64,000 nt of DNA from Cheiracanthium punctorium (GCA_038373885.1 JAWZYV010012274.1:1240001-1304000); one strand, 5' to 3'. Shown: positions 11,517 to 22,914, counted from the stretch's first letter. Notes: generated from the letters alone by a model not told the origin. Numbers and translations are program-made.

Positions 11517-11640
11517 ACGGCAAGCCTACAGGGGTGGGAGGACTTTTTAAGGTGTTCTAACTCGTATTAACGTTACATTTGGAGATAAACTACCAAAATC
11601 CTAAACAATTAGATCGACAGCCGTGCAGCAGATCCAAAAA
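11517..11640 (-). mobile_element. SINE fragment (body)
   Basis: It matches the body of the SINE at 8187-8417 in the same orientation: GGAGGACTTT, then TCTAAC, GTTACATTTGGAG and GATCGACAGCCG. It stops before the tRNA-like head, so the copy is 5'-truncated or eroded. Confidence 0.7.
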
Positions 11641-13180
11641 ATAGAATATGTCTCTCGAATAACACAATAAGAGAAAATTAACTGAAATTTTTCTAATATT
11701 GTGTTTTGCTAGTCTCATATATTCCTTCAGTAATTAATAAAACAATGATATTTTTTTAATTCTTTTCTAATGCTAATTAGAAGAAAACAGATTATTATTA
11801 TTATTATTATTACCCTCCCAAATATCGACCCGATTTAAATTATTACGTATTTAGAAGTACTGCTACTCCTATTTTCTAACTTTCCCGTTATCATACTATT
11901 TTCATAATTTGATTTTACTTTGATAAGACATGATGTGGCTAGTTCCAGATTTAACAAATTTTTCTTCCGTTCCCATATACAATCGTACATAGCGGGGTAA
12001 TTTTAAGCTTCATCTCCTAAATTGCAATATTCAACACTATTTCTGAATCTTGTGAAATCGCTCATCACCATAGAACTGGATGCAGGGTTTTTCACTGAAT
12101 TTTCAAATTCGATTAGCTACTTGAGACGCTAATATAGTTGATAAAGTGAAAAAGAATAAAGACTAATAGACCAATACCGCAGAGAATAACAAACGTGGTT
12201 AAACTAAACTAATAAATGCGATCTGTTATAAATTTCTAGTCAAGGAAACCTCGTGGTAGTAAAATATATTTCGGTGGTTGGGAGGAGTTTACCCAGAATT
12301 CCCCAATTCTTGTCAGAATTGGGGACCCTAAGTCCCCCCACTCACCTTGTCCTTGCCCACGTCTTTAAGATTGCGTAAAACATGAGTTCAACTCAAAATA
12401 ATTCGCACCACATGCCTTATATATAAATCGATAATCAAGTAACCCCATTTACAAGTAGATTTACTTGAGTATGGTTGAATGTTGCATAAGAAGACAGGTC
12501 AGTGAAAGAACACAGTTGCATCATACAATGACTCTCTGAAGCTGTATGCACTGAAAAAAAAAAGAAAATGGTAAAGAAAAAGAATAAAGAAGTTCTTATA
12601 TCACCTGATTCCTCCAGTGAAAGTTGTTTCCACCAAGCCTTCATAGGCCCCATAGTGGCCTACTTTTTTGTCAAAGAAGTTTTCTTAGTGTTTTTCTTGT
12701 AAACCTTGGGGAAAATTCTCTCTTCTGATGACTTTTGTATTTTAAAGCAGTAAGTAGTGAACTATTTTAGTTTAGACTTTTTTTATGTTATTCATTTCTC
12801 ATGTTGATAGACAAATTATAGCTAATTTGAACGATAAAGTGCTTTTTATTGTGTGGTTGATGTCATGCGGCCTTGAAAATAGTTGCTTCAGCTCCTAGAC
12901 GTTCTGTGGGGAGAAAAAAATATTATTCATAAAAACTTTAAATTCGTTCTAAGAATACGATATTGAAATAAGCCAATAAATGGAAATGTTAGTGAAAAAC
13001 TTTGAATTATCTTTCTGAGTAACGTAATTTTTTACGAAGGCATTTTGCAAATATTAGAGCATAGTGTACGAGTGAGTCGTAGTGAATAAAGGTCCCTACT
13101 TACATTAAATGACAACTGCAATTTGATTAATAAATTAAAAATCTTTATATAAAACGCACATAATAATAATAAAAACAGTA
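11641..13180. other. AT-rich stretch, short hairpin only
   Basis: It contains an (ATT)n run near 11793-11812. A small hairpin at 12301-12324 has the stem CCCCAATTCT / AGAATTGGGG and a 4-nt loop. The minus-strand frame at 12435-12653 has no recognised motif. I see nothing else. Confidence 0.45.
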
Positions 13181-13182
13181 TT

Positions 13183-13256
13183 TTTCAAGAAGCACAAAAG
13201 GTCCTCTCTACATCAGAACAGAGCGATGTAGAGAGGACCTTTTGTGCTTCTTGAAA
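13183..13256. repeat. Perfect 32-bp hairpin with 10-nt loop
   Basis: Bases 13183-13214 and 13225-13256 are exact reverse complements over 32 bp. The arms carry AAGAAGCACAAAAGGTCC and CTCTCTACATC, with loop AGAACAGAGC. There is no mismatch or bulge. It lies 57 bp before the second piggyBac-like element and is not part of it. It could be a recent inverted duplication or the source of a hairpin RNA, and the sequence alone cannot decide. Confidence 0.85.
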
Positions 13257-13313
13257 CGTAGCATTCAATTTCTATTGCTGTTACGGGTATTTAATACAAA
13301 GCTTTTTAATTTC

Positions 13314-13784
13314 TTAACCCTTTAACGCGCAGTGATCCCGCTCTGGGAACACCCAACTCTGACGTTTTGACTGTTGCAGGCACGAAGGATAGATTTGATT
13401 TCTATAAAAATAGTTGCGGGTGACATAGCTCCACGAGAATCCTTTACTTTTTAGCACGTCATTTCCCGTACAAAAAATGGTCACGATTCTTTTTAACAGC
13501 ACTGACATCTGCTGAAAAATGGAAAAATGCGAGAACAGCTGCATAGATTGCCCAATGCTGAAAAAAGGGCAGCCGTTGCCATCCCTCGACTTAACTATAC
13601 CAGCAAGATGGCGGACGATCGAAACGTTCATCGCGTGCCACAGATCTGTGGCACGCGATGAGAGAGATCTGTGGCACGCGATGAACGTTTCGATCGTCCA
13701 CCATCTTGCTGGTAGTTAAGTCGAGCGATGGCAACGGCTGCCCTTTTTTCAGCATTGGGAAAGGGTTGCGCCTCAAAGGGTTAA
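13314..13784 (-). mobile_element. piggyBac-like non-autonomous element, copy 2
   Basis: A 471-bp copy of the 4463-4971 element lies in opposite orientation, bounded by TTAA at 13314-13317 and 13781-13784. The ends are TTAACCCTTTAACGCGCA on the left and, read inward from the right, TTAACCCTTTGAGGCGCA. The central palindrome (13551-13759) has a different core from copy 1. The short open frames crossing it on both strands result from the palindrome. Confidence 0.85.
13551..13759. repeat. Palindrome inside copy 2, with partially duplicated centre
   Basis: The outer arms match those of copy 1. The centre is a perfect palindrome at 13629-13662 around CCACAGATCTGTGG, followed at once by a second copy of GATCTGTGGCACGCGATGA (from 13666). 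The inner AGAGACCC/ACAGCTG segment of copy 1 is absent. Confidence 0.8.
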
Positions 13785-14728
13785 TCCAGCTTCTTTAAGT
13801 ACGTAGTACTTTTAGTAGATAGGACCCCTGTTATCATGGTTCACTCGAACATTACGGACTAGTATTTACAGCGGCTATCTGTTTGTACGTTTGCTATAAG
13901 CGTCCAGCCCGTTCGTCTTAGCTAAACCAAATTCGGTACACTAACTAAATAGCTAAAGAGATAGCTATTGCTGAAAATAAATTTAATACGATTATTATAT
14001 TTTTAGTTATTTGACGTTTTTTGTATGAAGGAAACATTTCAACTATCCAGTAATTATGAATATTTAAATTGTGAACTTATTCAGATTTTTCTAGCTCTAG
14101 AGAGTTCAAATATTATATGCATGAAGAATACAATACATGCGAGATCTGATTGATCGACAATTAATGACTTCGGGAAAATCACCCAAAATATCCCGAGGAA
14201 TCTTCGGGATTCTCGGAAAGTTACTTGCGTAAGAGATGAATCTAAAAAAAGCACTAACACTTCCATGCATTTTACATTTACGAGGGTTTCTCTATTTGCG
14301 AGCGATTTCCATCGTACATTTAAGCTTAACAACAGAATCCTGCTCTTTCTCAATAAATAATAATTTGCAGGTAACGGAACAGGATAATTAGAAGACCCGA
14401 GTTGCGGACCTTCGGTTGGTGGGTAATCCCTGCCCCAGTGCAACTGATACCTTAGAGACCCAAAAGAATTCACATACACCGACGTAAGTTGCAATAAAAT
14501 CTCATTTCAGTACTCAAAGGTTGACCATTGCATTTCAGAGTTTACTTCATCAGGGCCAGTCCTTGATATTTGGCAGCCGCCCCTTCCCTATACAGCGCCA
14601 AGTTGTGCTGGGGGACGATGGGGTGATCGCCCACCCCTACTTAAGCAAATTTATTGTTAAAAATCTAATGTTAAAATCTATTGTTAAAAAATCTTGAGTT
14701 GTTAAAGAGTTCAACTCATAGCTGATAC
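13785..14728. other. Unassigned stretch
   Basis: The minus-strand open frame at 14081-14494 (137 codons) is the second longest in the window, but it has no motif I recognise and AT-biased composition. I do not call it a gene. At about 14549, CAGGGCCAGTCCTTG resembles a hAT-type end, but no partner was found. Confidence 0.4.
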
Positions 14729-14731
14729 GCC

Positions 14732-14965
14732 ATGCGCGGTAGCCCAGTGGTTAAGGTATTGGATTTGTAACCGGAAGGTTCCGAGTTCGATGTAGTACCC
14801 CTACCACTGAAGACCACCGAGTACACGCGGTGTACATGCACGCTAAATCCGTAATTCCGAACTCCCTCGGCGGTTGCTAGCAGTTTCCGAGAGATGAAAA
14901 TATTCAGATGTCCCGACCCCCTCCACCTCCTGATGAGAATCTAAATTGTGTCAGGAAACTAAAGG
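14732..14965 (+). mobile_element. tRNA-derived SINE, second type
   Basis: A tRNA-like head carries an A-box-like TAGCCCAGTGG (14740-14750) and a degenerate B-box, GGTTCCGAGTTCGAT, around 14778-14792. It leads into a body with ACCACCGAGTACACG and CTCCCTCGGCGG. The body differs from the SINE at 8187. The end near 14965 is approximate and no target duplication was found. Confidence 0.65.
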
Positions 14966-15532
14966 GATGATGTGTGAAGCCCTAGACGTCACAGTTAATG
15001 AAGCGAGCTGTCCTCACCTGGCAAGCAAGCGAACAAAGTCACTGAACGCGTGTTTAACCTGTTCACTATAATCATAAAAAGTAATTCAACAGAGGAGACT
15101 GAGCAGTGTTACTTCTCAACATAGCTCTATACCCAACGATAGCGCAAACGCAACGCTGGGTCCCTGTGGAACATTCAAAGACCCAACTTGGAAATAACAT
15201 TGATCAAAGAAGGGAAGGCCTCTTCTTTTATTGTTAGTAGTTGCGTCTTTTCAGTGAAAAGAAAATGTAACATGGGTTCAACATTTAAAAAGGGAAACGA
15301 AAAAAAAAAAAAAAAGAAGAAGAAGAAGAAATAGAATTATCAATCTCTGATAAAAATGCTTTGTCATAATCATTCCCCCTCCTGATGAAACTTTTCTAAA
15401 TCTGCTACTGCTTCTATTTAATAAGTAAAATGGAGAAAATAGAAACAAAATCATCATATAATTTTACAAGAAGTAAGTTTAAGAGCGAAAATTTAACTGT
15501 AAAATCATCGCATATCGATGTATAGGGAAATA

Positions 15533-16792
15533 CAGTGAAATCATGGTTTAACGTTGCCTTCATTTAACTTTTTTTGGCCTATAACAGCATTTTCTATTGG
15601 TCCAAAAAATTTTCCTTTATTTTTAATGGTAAAACATCTCGATATAAACGTTGCATTTCCCGCATTAATTTTTTTTTCCTTGAGAAAAGTTTAGGGCGTT
15701 TTCATCAAAATAAGTCACAATAATAATGAAGAGAAACAAATATGAGGGCATACAGTTGACTCTCCGTTTAACAACGCTCTACTTAACGACGATCTCTATT
15801 TAAAGACGATATTTCACAGTCCTGGCCACTCCGACGAAAAAAAAAAAATTCTGTTCAAAGACAACGACGATTTTTTTAAATATGATAAACATTTTTTTCC
15901 TTTTTTTTTTCAATTTCTTATCAGCAGTAGGGGGAGCATTCTATGGAGGTGCAAGTTGGCAGACTATGATAATTTCAATTCAACAGTTGTGGTGAATCTG
16001 TTTTAAGAACATATTACAGGAATATAGAACAAATTTATCAAGATATACTGAACGAAAACACAGTATCAGACGAATAAGATGCTATTAAAGATATGATAAA
16101 TGAGATACTGCAGTCGTCTTACACAGATGTCACTTCTGACACATTTAACATTTTAGAAAATCTGAAAGAAAAGAGAACAACGAAAAAGGAAAAAAAGAAA
16201 GAAAAAAAAAAAACAGGGCGAAAAATGAAGCAAAATCTAATTTTATTCTAAAGTTTGTTTGTACTCTTTTTTTTTTTTTTTTAATGAACTTAGAATAGTT
16301 TTTGTGAATAAATCAATGTAATGATATTAAAAATAGCATTTTTAAACACGCCTATGTATTAAGAAATTTATTGACAGTCCTTAGCCTATAAAGTGAGAAG
16401 GGAGTATTTTTTTTATAAATTCTGTTGAAGGACGATCTCTAATTAAGGACGATTTTTCAGGGTTCCTTGAAAGTCGTTAAACAGAGAGCCAACTGTAAAA
16501 CTCCTTCAGCGATTCAGGAAACCCAAGCAGTAAAAGTGATAAAAGCGTTCTTTTCGTATATTGAAGGGGAAGAGAAAAAATAACAAAACTATTAAAAATG
16601 AAATTTGCGATAAAAATTAGAAAATTATTTTGAAAACTAGGGTCAAAATTATTGTAAAGTAAGAAATAAAAGGTATATCATCTAAATTACATTTTAATAC
16701 GTTGTTTTTCACCAACTCCGATTTAGCATTTTCCCTCATATAACGTTATTTCTTTACGATCTCTTGAATGACGTTATATCGGGGTATCACTG
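15533..16792. mobile_element. pogo/Tigger-like MITE, outer element
   Basis: Outer ends: CAGTGAAATCATGGTTTAAC on the left and CAGTGATACCCCGATATAAC read inward from the right, each next to a TA (15531-15532 and 16793-16794). TA duplications and CAGTGA-type ends fit the Tc1/mariner superfamily, pogo branch. Removing the nested inner element leaves about 0.5 kb of non-coding sequence. Confidence 0.6.
15753..16495. mobile_element. pogo/Tigger-like element nested in the outer one
   Basis: The ends are CAGTTGACTCTCCGTTTAAC and, read inward from the right, CAGTTGGCTCTCTGTTTAAC, flanked by TA at 15751-15752 and 16496-16497. Subterminal 'GACGATCTCTA' motifs occur on both sides. A central stretch near 16040-16180 could be the eroded C-terminus of a transposase, but stops interrupt it and I do not annotate a gene. 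Confidence 0.75.
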
Positions 16793-16799
16793 TATTATT

Positions 16800-17200
16800 A
16801 TACCTTTAACAATAACTTGTAAGTCTTCAAGTTTGAAAAAATTACAAAACTTAACAAATATATATCGCAAGTTTTTACTAATGCAGTAGTATACTCACTA
16901 AAAATGTATTCTAGTGTGAGCGAAAACTGTATTGATTTTGTGAATGACTGATTAAGTTTTTTTAAAGCATACAAATCAGAAGCAATACGAGGGTTACTAT
17001 AAGAAGTTGGTTATTACTATACACTACATGATTCACCTTTTATAAAGAACAATATTTTATGTATGAAACCGACATAGGAAACTTCAATTGCACTCGAATA
17101 CTTTTTAAGATGGCCTAAACGTAAAAGCCTGCACCATAGTAGAGTCAGGTGGAATAACTATTACCACTTTTTGCAAATGTCAACTTTGGGAATTTCTAAC
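16800..17200. other. AT-rich spacer, nothing recognised
   Basis: There is no motif, open frame of interest or terminal repeat. Confidence 0.5.
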
Positions 17201-17204
17201 TTTT

Positions 17205-17780
17205 TTAACAAAAAATATATTAAAGTTAAAAATATAATCTTGATTTTGAATTGAACTCATAAGTAACTCGCATAAACAGCAGATGTCGCTATTTTAAATA
17301 TTAAAGGGTTTCCATTTTTCCCTGGTACATTTTATTAATCATTTTGACTGTATTGGGTATTTTTAATAAAAAATTATTTAATCTACTGTTACAAAGAATC
17401 TATATATTTTCATATACTGGTGAAAAGTAACTTTTTTATATAAAATATATTTACTATTAGTAAAATTGCATTTTAAACTGTATTAGTTAACTAAATTTAC
17501 TAATATTTATTTAATTTTTTAAGTTACTTTTTCACCATTTTTCACCAATATATGAAAATATTTAGATTGTTCATAACTTTGAATTAAACAACGTCCCCCC
17601 CCTTTTTTATTGAATATACCTAATACAGTTAAAACAATTTATAAAATGTACCGGGGGAAAAAGTAAATCCTTTAAAATGTAAATTAGAGACATAAGCTAT
17701 TAATGCGAGTTACTGATCAGTTAAATTAAAAAAAGCAAGATTATATTTTTTCTTTAATATATTTTCTCTGTGTTCAAATT
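17205..17780. mobile_element. Foldback element with about 230-bp arms
   Basis: Sequence from about 17205-17433 reappears as an imperfect reverse complement at about 17521-17780. Matching landmarks include TATATTAAAG / CTTTAATATA, AAGTAACTCGCAT / ATGCGAGTTACT, CTGGTACATTTTA / TAAAATGTACCGG, and CATATACTGGTGAAAA against the TTTTCACC...ATATATG segment. The AT-rich centre is about 90 bp. No coding sequence and no certain target duplication was found. It is best read as a foldback MITE. Confidence 0.75.
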
Positions 17781-18179
17781 TTTATGAATGCATATTTTGT
17801 AACTTTATCAAAACGATCAGAAGTTAATTTAAAACTTGTTATTTCTGCATATTGGATTAAAAATTATTTTTCATTAGCTAACAAACTAATAGTAAAATGT
17901 ATTTTATAGAAAAATAAAGTGTTTCCTTTTAAACGGCAAAAGTGCACAAGATCAGAGCAGATTGAATTTCCATTCCTTCACGACGTATGTAAATGGAATG
18001 TGCCCATTCTCTAAAGGTCTGGAATTGCGACATAATTACTACGTTTATAAATGGTCAGAATTCGACAAATTCTGCGAAGTCTTTAAGGAACGACTTCTAT
18101 TAGACGAATATAAGCCGGTTTTCTCTGTCCTGTTGAAGCAATTCGACAATGTATAACGTAAAATCAACCACTATGAGCT

Positions 18180-18610
18180 GAATTTTATAAACGGATTCTG
18201 AGAATCTGTCTCCCTTTGCCGTTATAGCGACGAGTGTTCGACCAATATCGGGGATTTTCTCTTCCTGGCGGTCACCCTTTTTCATTCTTGCGCCGTAGTT
18301 AAGCGAGATTGTTATCTCTCACGGTCACCCCTCGCGGGTGATACGCCGTCTAGAAGTTCAGCGCTCGACGGACAAACAGGTGGACATATCCAAGGATTTT
18401 TAACGTCTATGATTACGTCGAAACTACGTCGACGGCGACGTTAATTCGATGTATCGTGGCTGGCTATCACTTTTGAAAGCTGTATGCGGTGCAATCCTCC
18501 TACCGCCCTTAACATCGCAGTTCGCTTACGCTGCTATAGCTGCAGTCATTTTGACGCAATCGCACGTGTACACTCTTCATTTGGCCAACGGCCAACCCTT
18601 ATTTTGAGAT
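18180..18610. other. CpG-dense island of unknown nature
   Basis: Within AT-rich surroundings, 18241-18600 contains about 32 CpG dinucleotides in 360 bp and roughly balanced base composition. Clusters such as TACGTCGACGGCGACG lie near 18425-18440. Partial open frames cross it, but none carries a known motif. It may be a promoter/CpG island, an exon with unusual composition, or acquired DNA. The plus-strand frame at 17962-18156 just upstream ends before it and was not recognised. Confidence 0.5.
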
Positions 18611-20160
18611 CACCCCACAAAATGTTTTATCACATTCCATAAATTAAAAGCACAGATAAAAGTTAGACAAATTACTGTATACATAAATTACCACATTACT
18701 TTTAAAACACACAGTGTGGGTCAAATGACAAATGCTATTTCTTATATATCTTATTTAATTATTTAATGAAAATTATTTGTATGAAACTTGTGTTTGTTAC
18801 TAAGAGGGAACTCTAATCTAATCAATTAATTTTAGGCGATTCTGTGTCACAAAACATCATTCTATACTTTCGAATTTCTATAAAACTGTGGAATGGAATT
18901 TGCGGAATAGAAACGATCAGAAAAACGCCTGAAAAACTGTAGGAAAATCTGCACAAACTGAATGATTTGCGGCATAAAATGAAATTAGACAACTAAAAGT
19001 CTGCTTTCAAGATCAGTCTGGGTAAGTAAAATGCATGAAATTTTTTGTAAAAATACATATGTTGTAAAAATAACACCATTGGAAATTAAACAGGCAGAGA
19101 AATGAAGGTAAAGTACAAGTAATGTAGTAAGCTAATGATTATAAGTGCATAGAAATAGCACATATTTCGGTTGAACAACGGCATATGAACTGATGGCTTT
19201 ATAAATTAAATATGTAACGAGGAACGTGTACAATACAGCATAGCTTGCCATTATACGTCAGCGGCATTCGTTTTACCAAAATTTCCCCAAGCCGGACACG
19301 TAATCAAGCAAAATCTCAGGTGTGGGGAGTAGAATTTCTTGCAAAGAAACTTAATTATTATCATTTTTTAAACAAAAATATAAATTTCGGGCCTCCAGCT
19401 ACGTCCTTGGGCAACATAGTTGTAAAGTTAAGTAAATTATTAGCTTTCCTGTATGAGGGGGGGGGGATTCTTACGATGAAACTGCGGTGTATACGCCATT
19501 TCGTCTAAAAAATGTCTACCCCCATCTAGAAGGAAGTTTCCCCGACGGGTAGTGGGGGATCAGTTAAAAATTGGGTTTGTGCATCGTTCGCCGTCAGTCA
19601 GGGAGTGGGGAGAATATCGTTCCTGACACCTGTTACCCAGCTATTTTGTTAGGAAAGAAAGAGTGTCTACATTTGACCACAAAGCTTTTGGAATAACTTT
19701 AAATGCCGTTAAAAGTGCTAAATTGTGTGAACAGCTGTGTGCTGTATCGTCATAAAAGGTAGAACAAAGGGTATGAAAACGAATAGTCTGTTTTTATATC
19801 CGTGGATACGGATATGAAACAGATCATTTCTTTCTCATATTCGGGAATACAAAAATGAAACGGATCACTTCTTTCTCGAATACGAATACGGATGGCTTTG
19901 TTTGGGGATTACACTAGTCAACAAATTTAAACTTTTTTTCTGCCTCTGGTTTGTAAGTGAGTGGATTTATTTAATTTCGGGGTGCTGAATTCACTGGTAA
20001 AATCAATTTATGTCTATCACGTCACATTTCCAAGAGGCACAGGGAACGGGCAAAATTTGATAGAATTGAAACTAACAAGAAATTCCTATTAAGAACTTAA
20101 TAATTCAATATTATTTTATATGTATACATTGGTATTTATATGTATACACATGCCAGCATA
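18611..20160. other. Unassigned stretch with a short degenerate direct repeat
   Basis: Around 19775-19885 a segment of about 50 bp containing 'GAAACRGATCA(T/C)TTCTTTCTC' followed by 'ATAC' or similar occurs twice in tandem. A run of nine guanines lies near 19459-19467. The plus-strand frame at 19245-19508 has no motif. No other structure was seen. Confidence 0.45.
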
Positions 20161-20164
20161 GATA

Positions 20165-21365
20165 TCATCTTTTTTTCCTGTCCAAAATGCCCTTCCCACT
20201 TGGTTTGAATGAGGTCCAAGCCACTAACTCGATATTTGTCAATCTGTTATCAAACGATGGATCGCTGAACAATTTTTCTATTTGTGGTCCAATAAATATA
20301 TTTTCTTTTAACTTTACTTCACTCCGTTTGAGAAACTTTTCTTTCAAATGATTGAAGACCTGACCTCATTTATCCAGAGCTTTAACAAAGTTCTTCATAA
20401 AACCCAACTTGACATGAATCGGAGGCAAAATGATTTAATTGGGGTCAACCAGTGGAGTATTTTTCACATTTTCCTTTACAGTTACATGTGATTTCCTTTT
20501 AAGCCACTTTACTGTATAGTGGCCAAAGTTTCACAAGTTTCTTTCACGTCTACTGCATGAGCCAAAGGCACAGATGGAAAAGTATTGCCATTATGCAGTA
20601 GTACTGCTTTCAATCTGGTTTTCCTAGAGTCAATAAAGAGCGACTATTCCTGATGGTTATGTTGTACATCTAGCTGCATCAGCAGACCATTGACATCTCT
20701 ACATACATACATTGAATTCTGCATGTCGAAATATTGAGCGAATGAAGTACCTTTTGATCTCAAACAGGAAATGTTTGTACCGGGAGCTAGAAGGTTTCGT
20801 TGTTGCAGTCTCGACCCCAAAAGTTCAGATTGCTGTTTTGAAAGTTTTAGATCGTGAACCAAATTGTTCAACTCCTTTTGATTAAAGGGCTGAGGCGAAA
20901 AATCTTGAGAATGAGGGGAATATTTTTCTACAGGTTCTTGATCAGCGTCTTCAGATTCACTTGACATTGTTTCTGATTCTATGTCTTGCAGATTACAGGC
21001 AGGAACAGGCAACCTTTCATTATGTCACCGGCAAATGAACTGAAGATACATTTTATACTTAATTTTATGTTTAGTTTTGATAGAGAATGCCCTGCAATAT
21101 TCGTGAGAGAGAAGTTAATGATCCTTAGGCTAACTCCACACCATAGGAATTGAGAATTGCATAGCTCGGCATTTTCCATTCAGTCACTTGGTTAAAGTAG
21201 TAGTACATGTTATGCACGAATATGAGGCGCAGAAGTTTTATCTTGATCACCAAGAGGACTATCAAAATATAATTTATAGGCCTTCTTAATCAAATCAGTA
21301 ATTGTTTATTTTGAGGCTTTTGGGATGAATTTCTCACAGACATTACAAAAGTTGTCGGGGTGGTT
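20165..21365 (-). pseudogene. Decayed copy of an uncharacterised repeat-encoded protein family
   Basis: Read on the minus strand from about 21365, broken frames follow the order of a family I recognise from many arthropod and cnidarian gene predictions, always labelled uncharacterised. First comes a CxxC-type segment (FCNVCEKF), then KKAYKLYF and GDQDK with 'APHI', TNIAGHS, an acidic SESEDADQEP region, SLFIDSRKT, KAVLLHNGN, KNFVKALDK and GPQIEKLF. The longest open piece is 20644-21012 (122 codons); the last, 20165-20347, ends in a stop near 20165. Several stops and frame changes occur, and the middle part between the LLHNGN and NFVKALDK regions looks shortened. Its molecular function is not known to me. 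Multi-copy occurrence elsewhere suggests a mobile or retrocopied origin. No terminal repeats were identified here. Confidence 0.7.
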
Positions 21366-21379
21366 AAGACAACAACTAT

Positions 21380-22775
21380 GTTTACTTGTTGTTATTTTTA
21401 GTAAATGTAAGTTTTAAATATATGCATAAGGGAATTTTAAAATAAAAATACTTCTCAATAGAAACACTCACTTATTAAAAAAAAACTCTCAATACATTCT
21501 TAGGCTGAGATAAATACGATAGTAATTGCACTATGCATGTTTCAACATTCACTAGGTCATAATGTTTATTTCGCACTACTGGATTATCTGCCCATCTAAT
21601 GAATAACACTTGCCTGTGTAACATCTAACATCAAGTGACAATTTGTTGATCTTATAGTACTCTTGTACCAAACATTAGGAAAAAAATAAAAATTAAACAT
21701 TAAAAATTAAAAGAACGGAAAGTAGTGAAATGACGAAACAAAATAAATAAAAATCCTTAAAAACTCAAAAATCTTACGTAGCTAGAGCATTTTGAAAGGT
21801 AGATTCGGATTCTACTCACCAAAATACATACTAATTGATGTATCACATCCCAGAGGCAAAATGGCTGTTGAGTAGTGTTATTAGAAGAACACGTTATCTT
21901 ATTTTTAAACGAACATTTGTTTTAAAATTTAAAAGAAATTAACCTTTTCTGCTCTTATATTCTATATGTCACCCCCTCAAATCTTTCATGTGCCCCTCCA
22001 AATTTTCAGTTGGTCTGGGAGCGGTGATAATTCTTCTTTAGAAAGCTAAAGTTTTTCTAAGCATATTAAACATATGAACTGTAACAGTAGCAATCGGAGG
22101 AAGGGGGGGGGGGGGGGTCCCGCCTCTGTCCCCAAATCTTTTTATTTTAAACATTTCTTTGACGGGTCATTTTAACCGTTCCACTTCAAGATGGGGGGGG
22201 AAAAATTCCACTCTGCGTCGTGACAAACTATTATTTAAAAAAAAAATAATAACTGCTCACTGCCAAATTAGCTTAATTTAAACAAGGCTATTTTTTAAGT
22301 GCTTCGTTTAAACAATTTTTCTCATTTCCAATAGGTTGTGGTTTTAAATGCTTTCTAAATAATAGGGTTGATTTATTTTTATTTTTTAATGCAATACAAA
22401 GTATTTTATGCAAAAATGTTTTATTTGTTGAGCGAAAGTGAAAATTATTTTCCCTTTTCTTAATAATATTCTCAAAATTTAAATCAAGTTATATTAATTG
22501 TTATAATAGATTTATTGCATTCTTTTTTTTCTTGCTGTATTTTATCTATATATGAAGTTCAGTATTTGTTAAGTTATCCTTCTAAATATTTATACTTCAT
22601 CATTCTTGCGTATTTCAGCAAGTTTTTTTTTCTGCTTATCTTAAAAGTTTAATAAGCTATAAGTTTATAAAGAAGAGAGCTTTATAAGATATAAATTTAT
22701 ATAATAAAAAATTAAAACAAAAATTTTTAATCAAGTACCTTTTACATTGTAGTATAAATAACTTTTACTAATTTC
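21380..22775. other. AT-rich stretch with G and C runs
   Basis: Nothing coding was recognised. Notable are a 17-base guanine run near 22102-22118, an eight-guanine run near 22193-22200, and a C-rich patch at 21970-21995 of the kind seen near hAT-type ends. No paired ends were found. Confidence 0.4.
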
Positions 22776-22784
22776 ATGACAATT

Positions 22785-22910
22785 AGTAAACGGCTGAAGT
22801 GTATAGGTTTAAGGTCCTGGCCTATCTCGCAGCCGTTTTCTCCAACTGTAACGTGAATTCGGGTTAGAGCCCCTCAAAAAGTCCACCGCCCAAGGCATGC
22901 CTTAATTAAG
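22785..22910 (+). mobile_element. SINE fragment, plus orientation
   Basis: It contains the shared SINE body: GTTTTCTCCAACTGTAACGTG, then 'GGGTTAGAGCCCCTCAAAAAGTCC' read as two adjacent segments, and AAGGCATGCC. The upstream part near 22790 is a worn tRNA-like head (GGTTTAAGGTCCTGG). The ends are approximate. Confidence 0.65.
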
Positions 22911-22914
22911 CAAA

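Noticed and set aside
14081..14494. 137-codon minus-strand open frame
   Set aside because: No recognisable motif, no splice or promoter context and no second copy. Frames this long are expected occasionally in 64 kb.
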